Translations under genes and position numbers: made by a program | Notes under the pieces: generated by a model | Databases searched by the model: none | What the model was told of the DNA's origin: nothing | Seen by the model: the letters and a program-made list of their open reading frames with translations, nothing else | In this document: positions 44,297 through 52,119 of the stretch, piece after piece | Layout of the letters: each line of letters begins with the position of its first letter | Position numbering within the stretch: the first letter of the stretch is position 1 | NCBI RefSeq assembly: GCF_025143985.1 | Contig: NZ_CP083564.1 | Span: 2,635,001-2,699,000, forward strand | Source of the DNA: Sulfitobacter sp. W027 | Lineage (GTDB): Bacteria > Pseudomonadota > Alphaproteobacteria > Rhodobacterales > Rhodobacteraceae | Direction of reading: 5' to 3' | Length of the DNA stretch: 64,000 bases

Positions 44297-45922
44297 TTAG
44301 TTGTTGGGCGAACCGGCGATTGGTGTGTTCAGGTAAGGGAACATGGCCTGCAGTTCGGTTGCACGCAGGGGCGCACCGTCTGTCAGCGGCACTTCACCAG
44401 CGGGCGCTGTCTCATCGGGATCACCCGCACCGCAAAGACCAAGGTTCACATTGTCCTCAGCGCTCGGATCGCCACTGAGTTCCTGACCAAGCGGCACGTC
44501 GTGACACAGGCGACCCATCATCACGCGCAGCGCGAGATCGACAGTGTCATCCCCCGGACGGCGACCATTGGGGAAGCCGGCAAGGTCTTCAGCCAGCAGG
44601 CCAAAGGTGTGCTGTTCGGACACCGGTGTTGCCGGGAAAGTCGTGTTCAGACGCAGCATTTCCGAAAGGTCTGTCTGTGCATCGAAACCAGCAGGCTGGT
44701 TCACACCCGGGAAACCACTGAGGAAGGCCGTAACAAGGTCGTTCCGCGGGAAGTTGTTCGGAGCAATGTTATCCGATGCACCTAAAGCATCACGGAACAG
44801 AATGTCCAGCAGCGCCGGCAGCGTCGGGTTGGTCACATAAACGGCAAGAGCTTCGTCGATCGTAGGCTCAGCTGCGTTGAACAGGTCCTTGTCGGCAAGA
44901 CCGATAACGACTTCGTTGACCAGCGGGTTCGACAGGCGCGACTGCTGCACCCATGCACCGCCATAGAGCGACGTTTGCTCATAGGTCGGCGACGGGTCTT
45001 CCAGCTCGCCCTGCGGCAGGCTTGCAGTTGTCCATGCGCCGATAACAGGCTCTTCGCCCTGTGTCAGACACTCAATCGGAATCTCGAGTGCCAATGTGGT
45101 CACGTTGGCCTTGCCGATCAGGTCATCATTGGCGCGGTCCTGTACGATGCCGTTCGGATTGAAGTTCGGATCGTTATACTGCGGCCACATAGGGTTGTCT
45201 GGCCCCTGCACCGGCACCAGATTCACAAGATCGAAAATCTCGCCCAGATTCACGGCGAAAGCTTCGGCACGTTGACCGGCAAACACACGGCCAGTCCCGC
45301 AGCCCGGGATCTCGACGTTGTCGTAGATATAGGCGTTCGCGTAGGCCTCATAATCGGGCAAGGTTTTGTTGCCGACATTGTCGAGAGGTTTAGTAAAGGT
45401 GGTGCCGCCGGAATGCGACAGCGAAGCGCGGTCGCCGCTGCGGCGGTCGCCAGTAATCATGGTAACGCTGTAGCTCTCGGTCTCACCAAGTGCAGCTGTT
45501 GGATTGCTGGCCGTGATCTGGCCTGCTGCGCGCAGCGGAATGCCGACAGTCTCGCCGCCAACCTCAAGCTGGATGCCGGTGCCATCTTTCAGGTTGTTGT
45601 CGAACTGGAACTGAAAGGTTATTTCTTCTTCGGCATCCGCGTCATTGCTGACGTGAATCTCGTAGATGGCATCGGGATCCATGGTGAAATAGTTAGGCCC
45701 GCCGTAAGGGGCCTGCAGAGGCTGGTAGTTGGCGATCAGAGTTACATAATCGCCGCGGCCTTCCTCATAGCTTTTGAAGACGTAAAAATCGGTCGCGTCG
45801 ATCTTTGGCTGCTCGGTAATACCGGGCGCCTCACGGTGCGACGACGCGGTGGCGAGGCCTGCCGTCAGGCAGACTGCGGTAGCGCAGCTTCCCCGTAGCA
45901 AGGTACGAACGGAAATAGACAT
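44297..45922 (-). CDS. Secreted DUF4331-family protein
   Basis: 541 residues with a signal peptide (cleaved near LATAS) and the DUF4331 start SSHREAPGITEQPKIDATDFYVFKSYE. Other family stretches include TLIANYQPLQAPYGGPNYF, DPDAIYEIHV and the C-terminal FPNGRRPGDDTVDLALRVMMG. Function of DUF4331 is unknown. GGAGTGAAAA precedes the ATG. Adjacent to the type II secretion genes and a prepilin peptidase, it is a natural candidate for a secreted substrate, but this is only inference. Confidence 0.88.
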   Translation of the reverse strand: MSISVRTLLRGSCATAVCLTAGLATASSHREAPGITEQPKIDATDFYVFKSYEEGRGDYVTLIANYQPLQAPYGGPNYFTMDPDAIYEIHVSNDADAEEEITFQFQFDNNLKDGTGIQLEVGGETVGIPLRAAGQITASNPTAALGETESYSVTMITGDRRSGDRASLSHSGGTTFTKPLDNVGNKTLPDYEAYANAYIYDNVEIPGCGTGRVFAGQRAEAFAVNLGEIFDLVNLVPVQGPDNPMWPQYNDPNFNPNGIVQDRANDDLIGKANVTTLALEIPIECLTQGEEPVIGAWTTASLPQGELEDPSPTYEQTSLYGGAWVQQSRLSNPLVNEVVIGLADKDLFNAAEPTIDEALAVYVTNPTLPALLDILFRDALGASDNIAPNNFPRNDLVTAFLSGFPGVNQPAGFDAQTDLSEMLRLNTTFPATPVSEQHTFGLLAEDLAGFPNGRRPGDDTVDLALRVMMGRLCHDVPLGQELSGDPSAEDNVNLGLCGAGDPDETAPAGEVPLTDGAPLRATELQAMFPYLNTPIAGSPNN

Positions 45923-46107
45923 TTTTCACTCCCAAGTTGGCATATTTGTTGTGCCGAGACCCATGGTCATCGGATCGCCCTGCGCGCTTTGAAAAATGCT
46001 ATCCTCCACCCGCATTGTTCGAGTCACGTAGCCCGTTCGAGAAAGTTTCATAGCTAAGCGAAAAAAAAAGATTTGCCGGTCGGAGCCAAGAGTTGCAGGT
46101 GTGTGTG

Positions 46108-46584
46108 ATGTTTACCGGATCTGACATGCCACTTCCCTTGTTCCTACTCTCCTCAGCCATATTGGCTTTGGTCCTGGTGCAGCTTGTCCGTATCGATCTG
46201 CGCGAGCATCGCCTGCCTGACCGCTACACCCTCCCGCTTATTGCGATCGGCCTTATAACAAATGCGCTGGCGCAACGCGCTTTGCCGACAGAGGCCATTT
46301 GGGGATCGATCATGGGTTACGCGGTCTTCTGGTTGATCGGCGCGGTCTATTTCCGCCAGCGCGGGCAAGAGGGGTTAGGCTTGGGCGACGCGAAATTACT
46401 CTCCGCAGCAGGCGCTTGGGTGGGTATTCTCGCCCTGCCTTGGGTCGTATTGCTGTCAGCCCTAGGCGGCCTCGGCTTCGCGCTTTTGTCAGGTCACGGG
46501 CGTGGGCAGCGTCTGGCTTTTGGCCCCTGGCTTGCGGGGGGGCTGTTTCTCACTTGGATCGCGAGATGGCTTTTCTCAGGGTAG
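46108..46584 (+). CDS. Prepilin leader peptidase (A24 family), short form
   Basis: 158 residues, about six membrane segments. Both catalytic aspartates of the family are visible: DLREHRLPDRYTLP near the N-terminus and GLGLGDAKLL (GxGD) later. It lacks the N-terminal methylase domain of classical GspO, as do CpaA-type peptidases. It should process GspG, H, I, J and K encoded nearby. ATG 46108 is preceded by CAGGTG; a TTG at 46093 and an ATG at 46126 are alternatives. Confidence 0.87.
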   Translation: MFTGSDMPLPLFLLSSAILALVLVQLVRIDLREHRLPDRYTLPLIAIGLITNALAQRALPTEAIWGSIMGYAVFWLIGAVYFRQRGQEGLGLGDAKLLSAAGAWVGILALPWVVLLSALGGLGFALLSGHGRGQRLAFGPWLAGGLFLTWIARWLFSG

Positions 46585-46802
46585 AAGTTCGGCATCAGAA
46601 GTGGGCGTCGCGGCGGAGATTCTTTCGGTAACGATTGAAAGCGTTAAGAAGCGCGCAACTGATGTGCCCACGCAATTTATTCGACTTTATTTTCGGGAAT
46701 TCCTGCAGCCCATCTCACTTCGCAACGCATCGAAGCCAGGTTGAGAAACTCCCCCAAAACTACGCCCCATCGAGACCAGCCGCGACACCAATAGCCGCCG
46801 TC

Positions 46803-47789
46803 CTAAATCCCGAACACCATCACAAAAGCAAGCGCCACCGAAAGCAGAACCAGCGTTTCTACTACCAGTATGATACTGTAGCTCGGCTTCACCTTCACCA
46901 TGTTGGCAAGGCTGGTCTTTACCCCCAAGGCCGCAATTGCAATCACCAAACACCAACGGGACAGCTCGTTCAGCAGTGCGAGGATTGCAGGAGGCAGCAC
47001 ACCTGCATTCGCTACAACCGCGCAGGCTGCGAACATCAGCAGAAACCACGGAACGCCGACGGCCTGCTGCTGCGCACCTCTGAAGCTGAACATAACGACA
47101 AGCATCACCACCGGGAGCAGCGCGACCCGCAAGATTTTGACGTAGGTGGCAAAAACACCTGCTTCTTCACTGATCGAGTACCCCGCCCCCACCACCTGCG
47201 CAACATCATGGATCGTGGCGCCAATCAGAAAGCCGCTCTCGATATCGCTCAGCCCCAGTGACTTAAAAAGAACGGGATAGGCGATCATCGCGATTGTCGA
47301 CAACGCTGTGACACCGATTACAACAAAAAGCGTGTCTTGCTCACGATCCTTGTGCAGGGGAAGGACCGATGTAATCGCCAGCGCCGCCGATGCCCCGCAG
47401 ATTGCGACTGACCCGCCTGCCAGCATACCAAAGGCGGTGCGGCGGCCGAAAATACGGGCCATCACCACACCGCATCCGAATGTCACTAAAACGAACCCGA
47501 TGATCGCGATGACGGGGGTAAGGCCAAGGCTCATGACCTCTGCCAACCCCAACCGCAGGCCCAGCAGTCCGACCCCAAAGCGCAAGAGCGCCTTGGCGGC
47601 AAAGTCGACCCCAACGGCGCAGGAATTGTCTTCCGACAGGAAATGAAAAGCCATGCCGAGCAGCAAGGCAAAGAGCATGACCGGTGCGCCGTAGTGGTCA
47701 GACAGGAAGGTGGCGGCAACCGCGATGACACTGGCAAGCAGCAGCCCCCCGGAATAGGGGGCGACGCGGGATTTGGCGGTCAGTAGCAT
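46803..47789 (-). CDS. YeiH/UPF0324 membrane protein, SuyZ-like sulfite/sulfate exporter
   Basis: 328 residues, about ten hydrophobic segments. LLLGMAFHFLSEDNSCAVGVDFAAKALLRFGVGLLGLRL is the YeiH-family core, and VGATIHDVAQVVGAGYSIS-like sequence (GATIHDVAQVVGAGYSIS) is present. Family members are found beside desulfonating enzymes as SuyZ/CuyZ-type exporters. It is the last gene of the cuyA operon, 23 nt after the HpsN-type gene, so export of sulfite or sulfate released by CuyA is the likely role. Confidence 0.82.
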   Translation of the reverse strand: MLLTAKSRVAPYSGGLLLASVIAVAATFLSDHYGAPVMLFALLLGMAFHFLSEDNSCAVGVDFAAKALLRFGVGLLGLRLGLAEVMSLGLTPVIAIIGFVLVTFGCGVVMARIFGRRTAFGMLAGGSVAICGASAALAITSVLPLHKDREQDTLFVVIGVTALSTIAMIAYPVLFKSLGLSDIESGFLIGATIHDVAQVVGAGYSISEEAGVFATYVKILRVALLPVVMLVVMFSFRGAQQQAVGVPWFLLMFAACAVVANAGVLPPAILALLNELSRWCLVIAIAALGVKTSLANMVKVKPSYSIILVVETLVLLSVALAFVMVFGI

Positions 47790-47812
47790 AGGTTTTCCTA
47801 AGGCCGGTCAGG

Positions 47813-49090
47813 TCAGGCCGATTGGTGTTTCAGCCGGAGCTCGGCAGAACGGGCATGGCCTTCCATCCCCTCCATCCGGCTGATGCGCGCCGTGCGCAAG
47901 GCCAGCTCATGCGAGGCTTCCGCATCGCAGCGTTGCCAAGTCACGGTCTTGGTAAACTTATGAACGGACAGCCCGCCCGTATAGCGGGCAGCTCCGCTGG
48001 TGGGCAGAACATGGTTCGGGCCTGAGGTCTTGTCCCCAAAGGCGACCGTGGTCTCTTGCCCAAGAAACAGCGACCCATAGGCCGTGAGCCGGTTCAGCCA
48101 CCAGTCGAGGTCTTCGGCCTGCACCTGAAGATGCTCCGGCGCATAGCGGTCGGCCACTTGGGCGGCTTCTTCGCGGGTATCGCATAAGACCACCTCGGCG
48201 CGTTCGGCCCAAGCCACATGTGCGGCGCTGGCATTGGGTTCGGGCAGGCTGTCGATCATTTCGGGGGCGCGCCTCAAGACCGTCTCGGCCAGACTGCGGT
48301 CTGTCGAGACCAGCCAGACCGGGCTGTCTGCCCCGTGTTCTGCCTGACTGACCAAATCCCAAGCGACCGTTTCCGGGTCTGCGCTATGATCGGCGACGAC
48401 AAGTGAATCGGTCGGACCGGCGAACATGTCGATCCCCACAGCGCCAAACAACATGCGCTTGGCCTCTGCCACATAGCTGTTGCCGGGACCGACGAGGATA
48501 TCCGCAGGCGCGCCGCCAAACAGCCCCCTCGCCATGGCCGCGACCCCCTGCACCCCCCCGAGGTTTAGGATCAGGTCCGCCCCGCAAAGGTCCATCGCAA
48601 AGACAATCGCATCGGGAATACCAACGCCAGGGCGCGTGGGCGAGCAGGCTGTGATATGCGGCACGCCTGCGACTTTGGCGGTGGTGATCGTCATCAGGGC
48701 ACTGGCGATATGGCTGTAGCGTCCGCCGGGCACATAGCAGCCCGCGCTTGAAACGGGGATCTGTTTCTGCCCCGCGATCAGCCCCGGCATGATTTCAATT
48801 TCGCAATCGGCCATTGTCGCCTTCTGCGCTTCGGCGAAACGACGGATATTGGCATGGGCGAAACGGATATCGTCCTTCAGGTCTTGCGGCACCCGTGCAG
48901 AGGCAGCGGCCCGCTCTGCTGCAGAGACAGCGATATTTCCGGTCCAGCCATCAAGGTCGCGTGCATAGTCCCGAACAGCCGCTTCGCCGCCCTCTTCAAT
49001 CTTGGCAAGCATCTGGGCAACCACGCCGCGGATGTCCTTACCCTCAACGGCCGGGCGGGTCTCGACTTGCTTGAGATAGGTGACGGCCAT
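47813..49090 (-). CDS. hpsN: HisD-family dehydrogenase, HpsN type (sulfonate alcohol dehydrogenase)
   Basis: 425 residues of the histidinol dehydrogenase fold, an NAD- and zinc-dependent enzyme that takes an alcohol through aldehyde to acid. Key stretches: PGGRYSHIASALMT, GPTDSLVVAD, QAEHGADSPVW (metal ligands) and RMEGMEGHARSAE. The start MAVTYLKQ and LDGWTGNIAVS resemble sulfopropanediol dehydrogenase HpsN rather than biosynthetic HisD, and no his genes are nearby. Start at 49090 fits the family; the longer frame overlaps the racemase gene. Substrate may be DHPS or cysteinolate. Confidence 0.75.
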   Translation of the reverse strand: MAVTYLKQVETRPAVEGKDIRGVVAQMLAKIEEGGEAAVRDYARDLDGWTGNIAVSAAERAAASARVPQDLKDDIRFAHANIRRFAEAQKATMADCEIEIMPGLIAGQKQIPVSSAGCYVPGGRYSHIASALMTITTAKVAGVPHITACSPTRPGVGIPDAIVFAMDLCGADLILNLGGVQGVAAMARGLFGGAPADILVGPGNSYVAEAKRMLFGAVGIDMFAGPTDSLVVADHSADPETVAWDLVSQAEHGADSPVWLVSTDRSLAETVLRRAPEMIDSLPEPNASAAHVAWAERAEVVLCDTREEAAQVADRYAPEHLQVQAEDLDWWLNRLTAYGSLFLGQETTVAFGDKTSGPNHVLPTSGAARYTGGLSVHKFTKTVTWQRCDAEASHELALRTARISRMEGMEGHARSAELRLKHQSA

Positions 49091-49094
49091 GATC

Positions 49095-49796
49095 TTACCT
49101 CGGTTGGATTTGGGAATGTCGATGGATCGCTTCGGCCAGCACATCGATCGTGTCGAGGATCGGAACCGAGGCGGTCAGAGCGGGGGCGAGTAACGAAAAT
49201 TCCGAACAGGCGACGCAGAGAAGTCCGGCGCCTTGGTCTGTCAATTCGGTCGCCGCCTCTGAGAGAGTCTGCTGCGCCTGCGGAGTGACCCCCTGCGTCT
49301 TGATGAGCCGGATCGCGGCCAGCATACGATCGGCATTTGCAGGCCAAAGTGCGGTCAGCCCGGCGCGGTCAAGTTCGGCGTCAAACACCCCCGCCATGCG
49401 CACGGCGGGAGAGGCAAGAATGCCGACCGAAGCGCCCTCAGGAAGCAGCCCCGCTGCGCGGTCGACCGACAGGGCCACCATGTTCAGAAACGGAATGGAA
49501 ACCGCCGCCGTGATAGCCGGGGCGTAGTGATGTGCCGTGTTGCAGGGCATGGCGAGGGCCGTGGCCCCTGCCCGTTCCAACCGCTGCGCCATTGCAGCCA
49601 GTACCGGGGTGGGATTTTCTCCAGTCCCCTCGATCAGATGTGCGATGCGGGACGGCACCTGCGGGTTCATATCGATCAAAAGCGGCAGGTGATCGGCGTC
49701 GTCTTGGGCGTTGACCGTAGCAAGCACCCGCTGTTGCAGCAGGATGGTGGCCTCTGGCCCCATGCCTCCCAATACGCCGACGACTGGGCGATTCAT
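49095..49796 (-). CDS. Aspartate/glutamate racemase-family protein
   Basis: 233 residues. GVLGGMGPEAT opens the fold. The two catalytic cysteines are plausible as Cys85 in MPCNTAHHY and Cys194 or Cys197 in LLCVACSEF; the usual CTE is altered to CSE. PLP-independent racemases of this family act on acidic amino acids. Cysteate is a sulfonate analogue of aspartate, and the gene lies inside the cuyA operon, so a cysteate racemase is a reasonable hypothesis. Overlaps the DegT-type gene by 4 nt. Confidence 0.8.
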   Translation of the reverse strand: MNRPVVGVLGGMGPEATILLQQRVLATVNAQDDADHLPLLIDMNPQVPSRIAHLIEGTGENPTPVLAAMAQRLERAGATALAMPCNTAHHYAPAITAAVSIPFLNMVALSVDRAAGLLPEGASVGILASPAVRMAGVFDAELDRAGLTALWPANADRMLAAIRLIKTQGVTPQAQQTLSEAATELTDQGAGLLCVACSEFSLLAPALTASVPILDTIDVLAEAIHRHSQIQPR

Positions 49797-50986
49797 GATG
49801 CCACCTCGCTCACCGCGTCACAGATCAACTCGGCGATCAATGCGCAATCGCCGCGCGAGAAGCTAAGCGGTAGGCGCATATCGAAAAGCGTCGCCATGAT
49901 CCGGTCTGTCGTGGGCAGGCTCTGCGCCGGGACATATCGCCAAGAATGATGCGCTGAGGTAAAGCCCGCAGGCTCTTTCGCGCCGAACCATTTCAGCTCC
50001 ACCCCACGGGCTGCGGCGGCATCCAGCATTGCCCGGCACTGCTCTGCCGTAAACTCCGGCAGGCGGAATTGAATGGAGGAGCCTACATGTTCTTCGGCGG
50101 AGGGTAGCTTGATCGTCGCAATACCGTGCTGCGCTTCCAACCTTTTCTTAACCAATGCATAGCGGGCGTTCCAGCGGGCAATGTTGGTGTCAAGCTCGGC
50201 CAGTTGCGGCCGCAGGATCGCCGCGCGCAATGCGTCCATCCGGGCCGAGCAATTAGGCATGTCGTAGCGCGCATCGGCAAAGGCCTCTGGCGTTGGCCCC
50301 GCACCGTGGCGTTCATAAAGCATGTAGCTGCCCGACAAAATCGTTGCGCGGGCGGCAAGCTCGGCGTCGTCCGTGGCAAGCAATCCCCCCTCGCCCGAAT
50401 TCATGTGCTTGTAGGTCTGGGTCGAGAAACAGGCCACTTTACCGAAATTGCCGGACCGCGTGCCGTTCCACCGCGCCCCCATCGTGTGGGCGCAATCCTC
50501 GACGACGGTCACCTGCGCCGCATCGCAGATCGACATCATCCGCTCCATGTCACACAGGTGTCCGCGCATATGCGACAACAGCAGCACCCGCGCGCCCGAA
50601 CTTGCGATTTTGGCGCCTAGGTCATCAAGGTCGAGCCTCAGGTTCTCGTCGATCTCGACCAGCACCGCATCAGCGCCCACCGCCCGGATCGCACCGGGCA
50701 CCGGGGCCAGCGTATAGGCATTGGTCAACACCTTGTCGCCCGGCGCTACATCGCAGGCGCGCAGGGCGATTTGCAACGCCTGCCCGCCCGAGGTGACGGC
50801 AAGGCAGAACTTGCTGCCCTGCCAATCACGATATTCGGCCTCAAGCTGTGCCACCTCTCCGGCCTCACCCGGGGCGAGGTTGTAGCGGTGCAAGCGGCCA
50901 GACCGCAGGACTTCAACCGCGGCTGCGATTGCATCTTCGGAAAGCCCCTCTTGCTGGGTGAAACTGCCAGTAAACTTGCGCACCAC
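49793..50986 (-). CDS. DegT/DnrJ/EryC1-family PLP enzyme
   Basis: 397 residues of fold-type I PLP enzyme. VTSGGQALQIAL and VVEDCAHTMGARWNG (cofactor Asp) are present and the Schiff-base lysine is Lys193 in TQTYKHMNSGEGG. The GTG start at 50986 follows GAGAGGG. DegT-family enzymes normally build amino sugars; placed between cuyA and a racemase it more likely transaminates a sulfonated keto or amino compound such as sulfopyruvate/cysteate. No sugar-nucleotide genes are nearby. Confidence 0.82.
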   Translation of the reverse strand: MVRKFTGSFTQQEGLSEDAIAAAVEVLRSGRLHRYNLAPGEAGEVAQLEAEYRDWQGSKFCLAVTSGGQALQIALRACDVAPGDKVLTNAYTLAPVPGAIRAVGADAVLVEIDENLRLDLDDLGAKIASSGARVLLLSHMRGHLCDMERMMSICDAAQVTVVEDCAHTMGARWNGTRSGNFGKVACFSTQTYKHMNSGEGGLLATDDAELAARATILSGSYMLYERHGAGPTPEAFADARYDMPNCSARMDALRAAILRPQLAELDTNIARWNARYALVKKRLEAQHGIATIKLPSAEEHVGSSIQFRLPEFTAEQCRAMLDAAAARGVELKWFGAKEPAGFTSAHHSWRYVPAQSLPTTDRIMATLFDMRLPLSFSRGDCALIAELICDAVSEVAS

Positions 50987-51001
50987 TTGAGCCGCCCTCT
51001 C

Positions 51002-52015
51002 TTACAGGTTGACCCAGCGATTGGCGGTGTCAAAGGCGAAGTCATAGCCGCCAAGCGCCGCCGCGCCGCCGGTGTGCAGGAAGACCACTCGCTCGTCCTT
51101 GAACGCGCCCTTGCGTGCAAGATCGATGAGACCCGCCGCCCCTTTGGCGGAGTAGCATGGATCGAGCAGAATGCCTTCCAGCTCGGCAAACATCTGGATC
51201 GCCTCGATGCCGCTGTCGGTGGGCAAGCCGTAGCCCTCGCCAACATAATCGGTGTTGGCCATCACATCCTCGCGCTTGACCACGCCGGCACAGCCCAGCT
51301 TCTCGGCGGTTTTGCAGGCCAGGTCATAGACCATCTGCTCTTGCTTGGGCTGCGGCGCGCGGGTGCCGATGCCGAGAATGGGGATCTGGGCGTTCATCGC
51401 GCACATGCCGGTGACAAGCCCCGCCTGTGTGCCCGAGGACCCGGTGCCGTGCACCAGCCGGTCGATCTTCATGCCGGAAGTGTTCACTTGGTTCAGCAGC
51501 TCAAACGCACAGTTCACATAGCCCAATGCGCCTGTGGGGTTCGAGCCCCCGCCGGGGATGACGTAAACCTTATGACCCTCGGCCCGTTTCTTTTCGGCGG
51601 CCTTTTCCATCTCGCCGGGCATGTCATGGCCACCGGGGAACTTCTCAGTCGTCGCGCCGTGCAGGTGATCTAACAGCACATTGCCATTGGTGTTGTAGTT
51701 GGCGTCGTCATATCCGGTGCGGTCTTCTAGCAGGATGTGACAGGCAAGCCCCAGCTTCGCCGCAGCGGCAGCGGTCTGGCGGCCGTGGTTGGTTTGGGTG
51801 GCACCTTGAGTCATCACCATGTCAGCGCCCTGCTCGATGGCCTCGGCCATCAGAAATTCCAGCTTGCGGGTCTTGTTGCCGCCCGTGGAGAGGCCGGTGC
51901 AATCGTCCCGCTTGATCCAAATCTCGGTGCCAAGCTCTTTTGACAGCCGTTTCATATGCTCAAGCGGTGTCGGCAGATGGGCAAGGTGGACGCGGGGAAA
52001 ACGGGAGAGGTGCAT
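51002..52015 (-). CDS. cuyA: L-cysteate sulfo-lyase CuyA
   Basis: 337-residue PLP enzyme of the D-cysteine desulfhydrase/ACC deaminase family. The PLP lysine is Lys51 in [13 protein letters not shown]. The start [40 protein letters not shown] and [13 protein letters not shown] fit CuyA. It converts cysteate to pyruvate, sulfite and ammonia in the cytoplasm. It is 15 nt upstream of the DegT-type gene and in one operon with an exporter. D-cysteine desulfhydrase is the alternative reading, but the neighbours favour CuyA. Confidence 0.85.
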   Translation of the reverse strand: MHLSRFPRVHLAHLPTPLEHMKRLSKELGTEIWIKRDDCTGLSTGGNKTRKLEFLMAEAIEQGADMVMTQGATQTNHGRQTAAAAAKLGLACHILLEDRTGYDDANYNTNGNVLLDHLHGATTEKFPGGHDMPGEMEKAAEKKRAEGHKVYVIPGGGSNPTGALGYVNCAFELLNQVNTSGMKIDRLVHGTGSSGTQAGLVTGMCAMNAQIPILGIGTRAPQPKQEQMVYDLACKTAEKLGCAGVVKREDVMANTDYVGEGYGLPTDSGIEAIQMFAELEGILLDPCYSAKGAAGLIDLARKGAFKDERVVFLHTGGAAALGGYDFAFDTANRWVNL

Positions 52016-52119
52016 GGATAATCCTTGTCGTAGCTATTGGGTGTGCAGCGGAACGCATTGCCGCTGGATGACCTTGGTGCGGGACGGGGCCAGTGTTGCA
52101 CCGGCCCCTGCCCATCATG

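Noticed and set aside
47813..49090. Biosynthetic histidinol dehydrogenase (hisD)
   Set aside because: No his genes nearby, operon with cuyA and exporter, and an HpsN-like N-terminus.
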